In this document: one piece after another, positions 1 through 8,438 of the stretch
Layout of the letters: each line of letters opens with the position of its first letter
Numbering within the stretch: position 1 is the first letter of the stretch
From: JAYREN01 sp963663375
GTDB taxonomy: Bacteria > Acidobacteriota > Holophagae > Holophagales > Holophagaceae
Assembly (NCBI GenBank): GCA_963663375.1
Contig: OY760195.1
Coordinates: 1 to 64,000 of the forward strand
DNA length: 64,000 nt
Reading direction: 5' to 3'
Program-made: the position numbers and the translations under genes
The notes under the pieces: generated by a model
Seen by the model: only the letters and a program-made list of their open reading frames with translations
What the model was told of the DNA's origin: nothing
Database searches by the model: none

Positions 1-374
1 AATTATTGTTATTTTCAGAAATTCAGTTTATTAAACACCCAATATTTAGCACATTTCAGTAATTATTTCCCAAAAAGTGATAATTAATTAATAATATAAT
101 AAACAAATTGATATTTGGATGTGGACATTGGAAGAGTTTGTAAATGATCACCCCACATCCCCACCAAATAAAAAACAATAAATATCATTAAACTATTAAG
201 TACCATATTTATTATACGCTTGAATGTTTATTAAACAAGATAATAAATAGTATAAAGATTAATAATTTTATATGATGATATTGAAAATAATTAAAATATT
301 ATTAATTCCAAAAATTTTTAGATGTATGATATTGTTGAATAAGAAAAAAAGATGCGATTAATCAAAAAATGTAG
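1..374. other. AT-rich intergenic stretch, no gene seen
   Basis: Very AT-rich sequence with stop codons in all frames and no convincing start plus ribosome-binding site. I see no RNA gene or clear repeat in it. It precedes the tRNA-Glu on the minus strand and probably contains the downstream region of that tRNA transcript. Confidence 0.5.
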
Positions 375-448
375 TAGCGCGTACGGGTTTCGAACCCGTG
401 ATCTTCGCCTTGAGAGGGCGATGTCCTAAACCACTAGACGAACGCGCC
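375..448 (-). tRNA. tRNA-Glu (anticodon CTC)
   Basis: The minus strand folds as a 74-nt cloverleaf. The acceptor stem GGCGCGT pairs with ACGCGCT (first pair G-U), followed by discriminator A. The D-arm region GTCTAGTGG is typical of glutamate tRNAs. The anticodon stem TCGCC/GGCGA encloses the loop CTCTCAA, placing CTC at positions 34-36, and the T-arm has the usual GGTTCGAAACC core. No CCA is encoded. It belongs to the AT-rich segment. Confidence 0.95.
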
Positions 449-538
449 ATTAAATAAAAAACAGACTAGTAAATAACAAAAATATTATATATTTTCAAAA
501 CATTATTTTCCAATTAATATTATTTACTTCTATTTTCA

Positions 539-1326
539 TTACATATTCTGTTTAGCTTTTTCGAAAATATTTTTCATTATATTTTTGTTATTCCTAATAA
601 AATCAAATTTCAGCATTTGCTCTACTATAAACGGCATTTTAATAATATTAGTATTAGCTTCTTTTAAAGTCTTTTTTGATATAATTCCCATTTCTGCAAT
701 TTCTTTACCGCAATTTTTTATTGCATTATGTATATTAATAATTGCAGGATATTTATTTTCCACTGTTTTATCTTTGCCATGTTTTATTAATCCGCCTAAT
801 TTTCTATTAATAACTCCAATTAAAGGTGCATCCAGAAACTTTGAAAAGGTTTCAAAATAACTTACAACATTTTTATTTGTTTCATCTTCAATATTATCCT
901 GACATGTAAGCAGCAAAAACGGTTTTGAAACTAAGGTTTTATCAATATGATGGAAGAATAATCCCTTTTCTGAAACTGTGTGGATTGCGGAGTCAGCGGG
1001 TAGAGGTTATTCTATCCAAAAATACTTTCATCAATCCGGTCATATTAAAAATATAAATTGGTGTTGCATAAATAAGGATATCAGCACTTCTCATTATATT
1101 AAATAATCTAGCCACATCATCATTTTTGTCGTATATGCATTCCAAATAATGCTTTTCGGTATGACATACTCTGCAGCCTTTACACATATTAATTTTTTGT
1201 TTTGCTAGAACAATTGTTTCAAATTCAGATCCGTTTTTCCTCAACACCTTCTTTAATTAAATTTAACAGATATTGAGTATACCCATTTTCTCCCCTATGA
1301 CTGCCGTTTATAGAAACTATTTTCAT
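539..1326 (-). pseudogene. NAD(P)H-dependent FMN reductase / flavodoxin-fold oxidoreductase, broken by two frameshifts
   Basis: Three minus-strand reading-frame pieces join into one protein of about 262 residues. The N-terminus (KIVSINGSHRGENGYT) is the FMN-phosphate loop of the NADPH-dependent FMN reductase/iron-sulfur flavoprotein family. A CKGCRVC motif follows at about residues 47-53, then ATPIYIFNMTG, the second FMN-contact loop. The frame breaks near 1240, where a run of five A would be in frame as four, and near 998, where one C is extra. Both breaks are single-base homopolymer differences and the amino-acid sequence reads on smoothly after correction, so sequencing error is at least as likely as real decay. 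The start at 1326 is the ATG in front of KIVSINGS. Such proteins reduce FMN or quinone-like substrates with NAD(P)H; the substrate cannot be told. Confidence 0.7.
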
Positions 1327-1393
1327 TTTACTTCCTATTGAATATGCCAAATTAAAGAAATTATAAAAAAATAAGCAATTTTGAAAATTAGGT

Positions 1394-2723
1394 AGCGTAC
1401 TAGTTATCGGTTGCTTTTTTTGGGTAAAATTAAAGAATTTTTTAACCAATCATTGGATTTCAATTTTACCGAACAAAGTTCTAAAGGAGATAATCCATTG
1501 CACTTCCTTCTATTACCTCTACAATCAGTATATGCTCTAAATCTTATATAATTAATATACAAAATTAAATAATTAAAAGCTGTGTTGGCTGTCTGGAAGC
1601 CTTCAATGGTTTTTAATCTTCTTTCAATCTGTTTGTTTAGATTTTCAGCTCTATTATTTGTTTTTTGTATCGTGCTATCTTTTTGATGAGTTAATAAGTT
1701 TTTAATATGCCTGTCAATAAATTCTATTAACTTAGGATACTTTTTGCCCATACCCCTCCTTTATATTTAACATAATTAATTCGCTGTCCTTTGAATTTGT
1801 AGAATAAAACAAGCTTTTTAACTATATCACGGGTCTTTTTTTTTCTCCGTGTATGATTCTATTAATTCTTTATTCTGCTGAACTAAATCACCTAATGCTT
1901 TTTTTTGCTTAAAATATTCCCTAATTACAGGCCTATATTCTATTATTACTTCCACAGCAGCTAATGCATGTTTAATACATTTTTGGTACAATACTTTTTC
2001 ACCATATACTTTTGCTACTGATTTTATAAGCATTATATCAAGATCAGTGGTTATTGATTTTGCCGGATACTTTAGAACTTCTTTTATAAATAAGAAAAAG
2101 TCATCATATTTGTTTTGTCCGGCTTCTCCCCAAATTAATTCGTAATGGACAACATCTCCACTGCTATCAATGGCTACTAAAGTTAAACATTTCTTACCAT
2201 GTATGCTTATATATTTATCATCTATCGTTAAGTTTCCTTCCCAACTTGGTGAAAAATCTGATTTTATTCCCAAACTTGATTTCGCCTGTTCGGCTATTTC
2301 ATTTACAATTTCACATACTTTACTTGGAGTAGTATTTATAGAGAATTTTTCTCTGATCCGTTTTGAAATCACTCGACAACTCATTCGTTCTTCAAAATGC
2401 ATTCGGGCTATTTCGATTTTTACCTGAAAACTATATCTTTGTTTTTTTTCATCTCTTTTGCTGAATGTTTTCCCACATTCATTGCACTTGTACCGTTTTA
2501 CCTTGCGTACCGTTTTTCTATGGAAGTTTATTGGTACAATTTCCCTATGACCGTTCTTTTTTGTACTCAAACTATTACAATAAATACAACGCATTTTTTC
2601 GCCTTTTTTCTGGTTGCATTCCCCGTTTTCTCGAATTTAGTGAGTGCGCAAACTTACTAAATTCTGTATCTTATTGCTACATAATATTTTATAGCTGTTT
2701 TAGCAACCGATAAGTAGTACGCT
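1394..2723 (-). mobile_element. Insertion sequence with 22-bp terminal inverted repeats
   Basis: The left end (1394-1415) and the reverse complement of the right end (2702-2723) match over 22 bases with one mismatch; both begin AGCGTACTA and end ATCGGTTGCT. The element is about 1330 bp and encloses a single DDE transposase gene on the minus strand. No perfect target-site duplication is evident; a short TTAGG at 1388-1392 and 2723-2727 is the only shared flank. The family was not identified with certainty; the transposase resembles the IS256/MULE group in its catalytic-domain layout. Confidence 0.85.
1404..2594 (-). pseudogene. DDE transposase with N-terminal zinc ribbon, frameshifted
   Basis: The first piece (2594-1827) starts with a CxxC...CxxC zinc ribbon (CIYC and CNEC, residues about 3-40). 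A helix-turn-helix-like region follows, then a DDE core: IDDKY (first Asp), ITTDLD (second Asp). The second piece (1751-1404) supplies TNNRAENLNKQIERR, whose Glu is the expected third catalytic residue. The pieces are in different frames. The translation becomes continuous if a run of nine A near 1840 is read as eight and the five-A run near 1747 as six, giving a protein of about 390 residues. The gene fills the interior of the inverted-repeat-bounded element. As written it would not give full-length transposase, but both faults are homopolymer indels like those in the neighbouring genes and may be sequencing errors. Confidence 0.8.
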
Positions 2724-2840
2724 TAGGGAAAATTATACAGAATTAAAAGATTTTTTAAAATTTTAAATTTTACCCACGAAACTTAATATTTTTTAGCAGC
2801 GTCTTAATTAACAGAAAACATAAAATATTAGGAGAACAAA

Positions 2841-3228
2841 ATGAAAAATCAAGTTATATATACAGTAGTATTTTTACTAATTATCAGCTTTAGCATAACA
2901 AGCGCACGCCCATTTTCAGCAGCAAAAAAGAAACGCAAATATTGAAACAAATTTAATGAAAAATTTGGATTCCGAAATTGAAGGATTAAAGGTTAACTCA
3001 ATTCAAGTACTGGGCGATTTGCAATCTACTTCTTCAGTAATTCCATTACAGCAGGTATTAAAAAACGATAAAAGCGAATCCGTTAGAATAGCAGCTGCAT
3101 TATCATTATATAAAATTGGTGATTTGAGAGGAATTTTTACTATTAAACAAACAATACGATTTGATGACAGCAAAAGAGTTAGAGATATTTGTAAAAATAT
3201 ATATAATGAATATACAAAAAATAATTAG
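2841..3228 (+). pseudogene. Small secreted HEAT-repeat protein, one frameshift
   Basis: An ATG at 2841 with an AGGAGA ribosome-binding site at 2829-2834 opens a signal peptide (hydrophobic VVFLLIISFSITSA). The frame shifts near the A-run at about 2925, after which the reading continues through 2956-3228. That part holds two short HEAT-like helical repeats (SVIPLQQVLKNDKSESVRIA and GIFTIKQTIRFDDSKRVRDI). Corrected length is about 128 residues. HEAT repeats are binding scaffolds; the signal peptide suggests a periplasmic or exported location. No function can be assigned. Confidence 0.6.
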
Positions 3229-3245
3229 TTATAGGCCTTAAATGG

Positions 3246-3270
3246 AAAAACCGCTGAAAAAGCGGTTTTT
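3246..3270. terminator. Bidirectional rho-independent terminator
   Basis: A perfect stem AAAAACCGCT / AGCGGTTTTT (3246-3255 with 3261-3270) encloses a five-base loop. It has A-run and T-run flanks, so it can serve the HEAT-repeat gene on the plus strand and the acyltransferase on the minus strand, whose corrected stop codon touches it. Confidence 0.85.
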
Positions 3271-4081
3271 TATTCAACAATTAAATCTTTTCTGCCCCAT
3301 TTAGTTAAATTATCTTTAATAAAATTAATTACTCTAAGATTTTCTTCAACACCATTACCGGCTATTTTAAATGGCTGTCCAAATGTAATTTTAACTTCTT
3401 TTTTTAATATCAATTTTGCCAAATTCTTTAACTAACTTCCCATTCCCCCAAGCATCTGTTAAAACCGCCATTGGAGTAACAGTTACATTGTTTTTTTTTA
3501 GCTAATTTAATACCAAGAGTATTAAAATTTTTAATATCAAAATATGGACTGCGGGTTTTTTGCGGAAACAAAATAATTGATTTCCCACTTCTAAGTCTGT
3601 CGGCCCCGTCGCTTAAAACTTTAACTAAATCTTCGCGCGGGTTTTCTCTTCCAACAATAATGGGTTCACAAGCAAGAATAAGATGTTTAAATACGGGATA
3701 TTCGCTTAATTCCTTTTTTATTACATAAATACAAGGTTTAATAGGTTCAATAATAGCTACCGGAACCATTGTTTCCAATGTACTCATGTGGTTACTAATA
3801 AAAATAGTAGGTTCGGGATTTTCTCTTACATGCTGCATCCCGGTAAAATGCATTCTAACTCCGGCATCTTCAAGTGCTCTAAAAATATCAACACCCGATT
3901 TAGCCCAGGTTACAACATCATACAAACCGGCTTTACCAAGGTTTGAACCATTAATTACAATTTTTATTAAGTGATAATAGAAAGATAAAGAAGGGAAAAA
4001 AGGAATATTTTTATGTGCTTCAACAGAAGTTCTGTATTCATCTTTTAAAGCTAAAATCTCAGCGGGAAATTCAGTTATCAT
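3270..4081 (-). pseudogene. plsC: 1-acyl-sn-glycerol-3-phosphate acyltransferase (PlsC family), one frameshift
   Basis: About 270 residues once one homopolymer frameshift is corrected: nine T on the plus strand at 3491-3499, in frame as eight. Acyltransferase block 1 is NHMSTLE (about residue 98), a conservative variant of NHxxxxD. Block 3 is FPQKTRS, a variant of FPEGTRS. After correction the frame runs through VTVTPMAVLTDAWGNG to a stop at 3270 beside the terminator. PlsC enzymes acylate lysophosphatidic acid at the membrane in phospholipid synthesis. The variant catalytic boxes leave open a different acyl acceptor. The start at 4081 is the first ATG. Confidence 0.75.
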
Positions 4082-4121
4082 AAGGTTTAATAAATTGAGA
4101 TATTCTTAATTTTTAAGTTTG

Positions 4122-4193
4122 TGACCCCAAGGGGATTCGAACCCCTGTTACCGCCGTGAAAGGGCGAGGTCCTAACCGTTAGACGATGGGGCC
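4122..4193 (-). tRNA. tRNA-Glu (anticodon TTC), copy 1
   Basis: 72-nt cloverleaf on the minus strand. The acceptor GGCCCCA pairs with TGGGGTC, with discriminator A. The anticodon stem CGCC/GGCG encloses CTTTCAC, giving TTC. The T-arm GGGGTTCGAATCCCC is canonical. First of a run of five minus-strand tRNA genes. Confidence 0.95.
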
Positions 4194-4227
4194 TTAACAA
4201 AAAAATTATATTAGTGTAAACAAAATG

Positions 4228-4299
4228 TGACCCCAAGGGGATTCGAACCCCTGTTACCGCCGTGAAAGGGCGAGGTCCTAACCGTTAGACGATGGGGCC
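4228..4299 (-). tRNA. tRNA-Glu (anticodon TTC), copy 2
   Basis: Identical over all 72 bases to the copy at 4122-4193 and separated from it by 34 bases: a tandem duplicate. Anticodon TTC, acceptor and T-arm as in copy 1. Confidence 0.95.
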
Positions 4300-4320
4300 A
4301 TTTTATTTTTTATTGCCATG

Positions 4321-4395
4321 GGTGAGTAATGGGATTCGAACCCATGACCTTCTGGGCCACAACCAGATACTCTAACCGGCTGAGCTATACTCACC
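4321..4395 (-). tRNA. tRNA-His (anticodon GTG)
   Basis: 75-nt cloverleaf on the minus strand. The extra 5-prime G(-1) faces C73, the identity pair of histidine tRNAs. The anticodon stem CTGG/CCAG encloses TTGTGGC, giving GTG. Confidence 0.95.
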
Positions 4396-4403
4396 ATGAA
4401 TCG

Positions 4404-4477
4404 TACGCCAAAGTGGACTCGAACCACTAACCTACAGCTTAGAAGGCTGTTGCTCTATCCGATTGAGCTATTGGCGC
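4404..4477 (-). tRNA. tRNA-Arg (anticodon TCT)
   Basis: 74-nt cloverleaf on the minus strand. The acceptor GCGCCAA pairs with TTGGCGT, with discriminator A. The anticodon stem CAGC/GCTG encloses CTTCTAA, giving TCT, which reads AGA/AGG. Confidence 0.95.
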
Positions 4478-4521
4478 TCAATTTTTTTACACTTTTTAAA
4501 GAACATTGGGATTTTTTTTTG

Positions 4522-4596
4522 TCGGGGCAGCAGGATTCGAACCTGCGACCTCCTGCTCCCAAAGCAGGCGCGCTAGCCGGGCTACGCTATGCCCCG
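4522..4596 (-). tRNA. tRNA-Pro (anticodon TGG)
   Basis: 75-nt cloverleaf on the minus strand. It starts with C1 (CGGGGCA pairing TGCCCCG, discriminator A). The anticodon stem CCTGC/GCAGG encloses TTTGGGA, giving TGG. Most upstream member of the five-tRNA cluster. Confidence 0.95.
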
Positions 4597-4698
4597 ATTT
4601 CAAATATCAAGGATTACTAAATTAATGCTTTTTTTTATCAAATGTCAAATACTTTTCTTTTATTTTTTTTATTATTATTATTTTTTTTATATTTCCGC

Positions 4699-5925
4699 AT
4701 GAATATTTCAGTTTTTATAGCTAATAAATACGTAAAAAATAAACGAGATGCAAAGTTTTTGTCTCTTGTTTCTGTAATTTCTATCTTTGGCATTGGTCTG
4801 GGGGTAGCCGTAGTAATTATGGCGCTCTCCATTTTAGAAGGTTTTGACCATGTTGTACGCGAAAAAATAGTAAAACTTAATTCTCATCTGCAAGTTACTA
4901 CTTTTGGACGTAAAAATGTTTCTTTTAATCCCGATTTAATTTCATTTACCAAAAAAAAATTAAATGGCAATGTAAACTCAATTGCTCCTTATTTATCTAA
5001 AGAAGCTATTATAAAGTCACGGGCCCTTTCCGAAGGAATATTTATTTATGGAATTGATCCAATTACAGATAATTCCGATATAAAATCATTTATTAAGTCA
5101 GGCAAATACCGGTTTTCCGATTATGAAGGGAATCCTGCTTTAATAATGGGTAAAAAGCTTGCCGAAAAACTATTTGTTAAAGTTGGAGATAAAGTTACTA
5201 TTTTTACTTTACGAATGGACTCTCCCCCATCGGAAACAAATCCCCCCGCAATTCAGCAGTTTATTGTTTCAGGTATTTACGAATCGGGTATGGCTGAATA
5301 TGACGATATTAATTGTTATGCAAATATTAAAGATGTAAATGAGTTTTTAGGTTTTAATAATAAAGTAACCGGGTACAACATAAAATTAAACAATATTACC
5401 GGATTGGACAGTATTGAAGCCGAATTACAAAACTACTTGGGTTATCCTTATTATGTTCGTTCTATATATAAGGTACATCAAAATATTTTTACCTGGCTGG
5501 AATTACAAAAAGAACCTGTACCAATAATACTTGGATTAATTATTATTGTTGCTGTTTTTAATATTGTGGGTACTTTATTAATGATTGTTTTGGAAAAAAC
5601 AGGTGCCATTGGTATTTTAAAATCTCTTGGTGCTTCAAGAAAACAAATTATTAACATATTTTTAATACAAGGTTTTTATTTGGGGTTATACGGTTTAATT
5701 TTTGGAAATTTATTTGCTTTTTCACTTAGTCTCATTCAAAAATATTTTGAAGTTATTTCGCTGCCAAGTTCAATTTATTTTGTTTCAAGTGTCCCGATTT
5801 CAATTAATCCGTGGCATTATTTAACAGTTTCGGTAATAACTATGGTTATGTGCCTTTCAACTGCTTTACTTCCAAGTTATATTGCTTCAAAAATAAGTCC
5901 AATTTCCGCAATAAGGTTTGAGTAA
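4699..5925 (+). CDS. Lipoprotein-releasing ABC transporter permease (LolC/LolE, FtsX family)
   Basis: About 408 residues from the ATG at 4699 (an earlier ATG at 4642 would add a low-complexity FLLFFLLLLFF leader that is not typical). The N-terminus, MNISVFIANKYVKNKRDAKF, is the signature start of LolC/LolE. TM1 (about 24-45) is followed by a MacB-like periplasmic domain (about 45-270). Three C-terminal helices form the FtsX permease domain, with the conserved EKTGAIGILKSLGAS segment. LolCDE extracts lipoproteins from the inner membrane for LolA. A second permease of the same type starts two bases after the stop, so this was an operon before it was cut. Confidence 0.88.
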   Translation: MNISVFIANKYVKNKRDAKFLSLVSVISIFGIGLGVAVVIMALSILEGFDHVVREKIVKLNSHLQVTTFGRKNVSFNPDLISFTKKKLNGNVNSIAPYLSKEAIIKSRALSEGIFIYGIDPITDNSDIKSFIKSGKYRFSDYEGNPALIMGKKLAEKLFVKVGDKVTIFTLRMDSPPSETNPPAIQQFIVSGIYESGMAEYDDINCYANIKDVNEFLGFNNKVTGYNIKLNNITGLDSIEAELQNYLGYPYYVRSIYKVHQNIFTWLELQKEPVPIILGLIIIVAVFNIVGTLLMIVLEKTGAIGILKSLGASRKQIINIFLIQGFYLGLYGLIFGNLFAFSLSLIQKYFEVISLPSSIYFVSSVPISINPWHYLTVSVITMVMCLSTALLPSYIASKISPISAIRFE

Positions 5926-5927
5926 TT

Positions 5928-6002
5928 ATGTTTGAATATTTTATAGCAAAACGATATTTAAAATCAAAACATAAATTAAATTTTATTACTATTATATCTT
6001 GG
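5928..6002 (+). pseudogene. Second LolE-type permease, cut off at the junction
   Basis: The ATG at 5928 follows the previous stop by two bases. The first 24 or so residues (FEYFIAKRYLKSKHKLNFIT) are the usual N-terminus of LolC/LolE permeases, which normally run about 400 residues. The reading stops a few codons into the GC-rich sequence. The gene is lost by the join at about 6000, not by an internal mutation. Confidence 0.75.
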
Positions 6003-6232
6003 GTCTCCCGCTGGCGGTAGCCCTCGGCGGCCTGCTCGGGTGAACCCAGGAGCGTGACCGCCTTGCCCAAGGCCTGATCGGAGGTCAGCAGGGGCTCTTC
6101 CCAGGAGAGCCTCGCCAGTTCCTGGTTCAGGCGATTGCGGGCATCGAAGAGGGCATCCTGCACCAGGGCCCGGTCACTGCCCGCGAGGGCGCCCTTGAGG
6201 GCCTCGAGATAGGCGTCGAGTGATTCGGACAT
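6003..6232 (-). pseudogene. HAAS-domain (DUF1700-like) protein, 3-prime end missing
   Basis: The minus-strand reading from the ATG at 6232 gives a helical N-terminal domain (SLDAYLEALKGAL, then ALGKAVTLLGSPEQAAEGYR, about 75 residues) of the HAAS/DUF1700 type. That domain is usually followed by membrane segments. Beyond about 6003 the frame runs into AT-rich DNA and encodes unrelated sequence, so the C-terminal part is missing because of the junction. HAAS proteins often accompany PadR-type regulators; none is visible here. Confidence 0.55.
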
Positions 6233-6406
6233 ATGGGGCCTCCGGGAACTGAACCAAGCCTAGTCTTAGTGGTGGCCTACGTGAGAGCAGGATCGGCGAG
6301 TGAAGGGGCTGGATCGGTGGATGGCGGGGATCTGCCGATGTCTCCCGGCATCGCCCGAAGGCCCACCTCAGGCTAAACTGCGGAACTGAACCATGGAGCG
6401 CCCCTC

Positions 6407-6808
6407 ATGTCCGAAATCCTGACCCCTGTTTCCTTTGGCGAGCTGCTCGACAAGGTCACGATCCTTCAGATCAAGTCGGAGCGGATGACCGATCCCGCCA
6501 AGCTGGCCAATGTCCGCAAGGAACTCGAGGCCCTCAATGCCACCTGGGCCGCCCACCCCGCCTCCAAAGTGGATATCGCGGCCCTGAAGACCGCGCTCAA
6601 GGCCGTGAATGAGCGCCTGTGGATGATCGAGGATGACATCCGGGCCCAGGAGAAGGCGCAGACCTTTGGCGCCGAGTTCATCCGTCTGGCCCGGGCCGTG
6701 TACTTCGAAAACGACGAACGCTCCCGCATCAAGAAGGACATCAACCTGGCCCTGGGCTCCTCCTATGTGGAGGAGAAGTCCTACGAGGACTACCGCACCA
6801 AGGCCTGA
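6407..6808 (+). CDS. DUF6165-like conserved protein
   Basis: 133 residues, soluble, mostly helical, no signal peptide. The N-terminus (ILTPVSFGELLDKVTILQIK) matches my memory of the DUF6165 family, found near glycosyltransferase and lipopolysaccharide genes. A charged C-terminus includes ERSRIKKDINLALGS. A GT9 heptosyltransferase-like gene lies convergently 270 bp downstream, which fits a cell-surface polysaccharide context, but biochemical function is unknown. The family name is from recall, not a search. Confidence 0.6.
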   Translation: MSEILTPVSFGELLDKVTILQIKSERMTDPAKLANVRKELEALNATWAAHPASKVDIAALKTALKAVNERLWMIEDDIRAQEKAQTFGAEFIRLARAVYFENDERSRIKKDINLALGSSYVEEKSYEDYRTKA

Positions 6809-6892
6809 TGCCGCGTGGCGTTCATGCTGTTTCGCATTCAATAAGACAAAACCGGATCATTGGCGAAACTCAGCTTGTATTTTGGGTGGTCC

Positions 6893-7052
6893 GTTTTTGT
6901 GCCTTTTTGCGTTCTCTGCGGCCATTGGTTTTTCCCATCGGGTTGGCCACACGCCATTCGTTCGAGGCCAGACCTGGGGATCGCTTTCGGGGTCGAAGAC
7001 GCGAGACCGCATCACTTGATCAATAGCCACAGAGAACACAAAAGGCGCAAAG
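6893..7052. repeat. Palindromic intergenic element, family A (copy 1)
   Basis: The left arm (6893-6926) reads roughly TTTGTGCCTTTTTGCGTTC then TCTGCGGC. The right arm (7022-7052) reads GCCACAGAGAACACAAAAGG then CGCAAAG, its imperfect reverse complement. About 95 bases of unique spacer lie between. The arms are made of short similar units (TTTGCG, TCTGCG). A second, more decayed copy lies at 10018-10183. Confidence 0.7.
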
Positions 7053-7060
7053 CAGGCTGC

Positions 7061-7126
7061 GTCTGAACACCGCGTGGGGTCAGAGGGGCGACGTCGCGAC
7101 CGCAGGGAGTATGCGGTCCCCCCTTT
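7061..7126 (+). repeat. Palindromic dispersed repeat, family C (copy 1, partial)
   Basis: This copy keeps the segment CGCGTGGGGTCA, GCGACCGCAGGGAG and GCGGTCCCCCCTTT seen in the copies at 13631-13716 and 34783-34868. GACCGC and GCGGTC pair as a hairpin. It overlaps the last 16 or so codons of the GT9 gene, so that protein's C-terminus is encoded by the repeat. Confidence 0.8.
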
Positions 7127-8177
7127 CTTGGCAAAAGTCGTCGAAGCGGGCGATGACCTCTTCCACGGGGATGAGGTCCATGACACCTGGGAACTCCACC
7201 CGTTTTCCCCAGGGAATCTCCTGGGCCGGCTTGCCGAGGAATTTCCGGGCGGCCTCATCGTAGTGGTTCACCGAATAGCGCAGATCCGAATAGGGACCGC
7301 AGCGGTCCAGATCGGTGCAGGCGTAGAGTCCCAGCACCTTGGTGCCCATGGCGTTGGCCATGTGGGCGGGCCCCGAATCCGGTGATAGCACCAGGGTGAC
7401 CCGTTCCAGCAGGGCCAGAAGCTGCTTCAGCGTGTCCTTGCCGATCAGGTCGATCGCGGGGGCCTTCATCGCCCCGAGGATGGCATCCCCGGTGGCCCGC
7501 TCGAGGGGGCTCCGCCCCCCGCAAAGGGCGATGCGCCAACCCTTGGCGGCGGCATGATCGGCCACGGCCGCGTAGCGTTCCGGGGCCCAGTTCCGCAGGG
7601 CGTGGCTCGAGCAGGGCGATACCAGCAGCGTGGGCTGCTCGCCGGACAGGTGTTCCCGGGCCCACAGGCGGGCTTCTTCGGGCACGGGCAGCCGCCATTC
7701 CACCTGATCCTGCTTCAGGCCGAGGGGTTCGCAGAATTTGCCGAAGACATCGAGCACGTGGTGGCCGCCCGGGGGGATGCGCTCGTTGATGACGAGCCCG
7801 TGGCCCTCCTTGCTGCGGGCGGAATCGTAGCCGATGCGCCGATCGGCCCGGATGAGGGTCGAGAGCAGATTGGCCCGCAGGGCGAGCTGCATCTGAAGCA
7901 GCACCTCGAAGCGTCGCCCCGCGAGCTGGCGACGCACTTCCCGGAAGCCCGCCCAGCCCGCCTTCTTGTCGAAAACGACGAATTCGATACCTTCCAGACC
8001 TTCCAGAAGCTTGGCCTCGCCTTTGCCGATGATCCAGGTGATGGGCACCTGGGGCCAGGCCCGCCGAAGGGTGCGCACCAGGGGCACGACATGGGTGGCG
8101 TCCCCCAGGGCCGACAGGCGCAGGAGGCAGATCGAGCGTGGGGCTGGAGGAATGGTCACGGGGTCAACCTTTGGCAT
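7080..8177 (-). CDS. Glycosyltransferase family 9 (heptosyltransferase-like)
   Basis: 365 residues. The N-terminal ICLLRLSALGDATHVVPLVR is the GT9 hallmark (RLSxxGD near residue 20). The second Rossmann half carries LLVSPCSSHALRNWAPERYA and the donor-site block LVLSPDSGPAHMANAMG. GT9 enzymes add heptose or related sugars from ADP-heptose to lipopolysaccharide core at the cytoplasmic face of the inner membrane. The last residues (ERGDRILPAVATSPL) are translated from a dispersed repeat, so the natural stop may have been displaced by its insertion. The acceptor and exact sugar are not predictable. Confidence 0.85.
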   Translation of the reverse strand: MPKVDPVTIPPAPRSICLLRLSALGDATHVVPLVRTLRRAWPQVPITWIIGKGEAKLLEGLEGIEFVVFDKKAGWAGFREVRRQLAGRRFEVLLQMQLALRANLLSTLIRADRRIGYDSARSKEGHGLVINERIPPGGHHVLDVFGKFCEPLGLKQDQVEWRLPVPEEARLWAREHLSGEQPTLLVSPCSSHALRNWAPERYAAVADHAAAKGWRIALCGGRSPLERATGDAILGAMKAPAIDLIGKDTLKQLLALLERVTLVLSPDSGPAHMANAMGTKVLGLYACTDLDRCGPYSDLRYSVNHYDEAARKFLGKPAQEIPWGKRVEFPGVMDLIPVEEVIARFDDFCQERGDRILPAVATSPL

Positions 8178-8438
8178 TGGTGAGAAGCCAATCCGGTATC
8201 TGTTCGAGATACTGGAGGTGGGTTCATGATCCCATTTTTTCGTTCATCCCGGATCTGGGGGAGGGCATTCGAGGAGTAGGACCACCCCAATGGATAGTGT
8301 CGCCCTAGGCTTCGGTTTCATCGGCGTGTTCAACCGGGGGGCCGAATCGGCCAACGATATCCACCTGGGCGATGCAAAATGTGAGGAACGCAACAAAATA
8401 ATCGAACACGCAGTGAGACTCAGTCCCACAATGGTTCC

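Noticed and set aside
4396..4620. Open frame over the tRNA-Arg and tRNA-Pro genes
   Set aside because: It lies on the opposite strand of two perfect tRNA cloverleaves and its translation is an antisense product of the tRNA sequences.
1..6000. AT-rich segment considered as a genomic island in the GC-rich genome
   Set aside because: It holds a core tRNA cluster and a Lol operon, has no integration features, and ends in mid-gene on both sides of the join.
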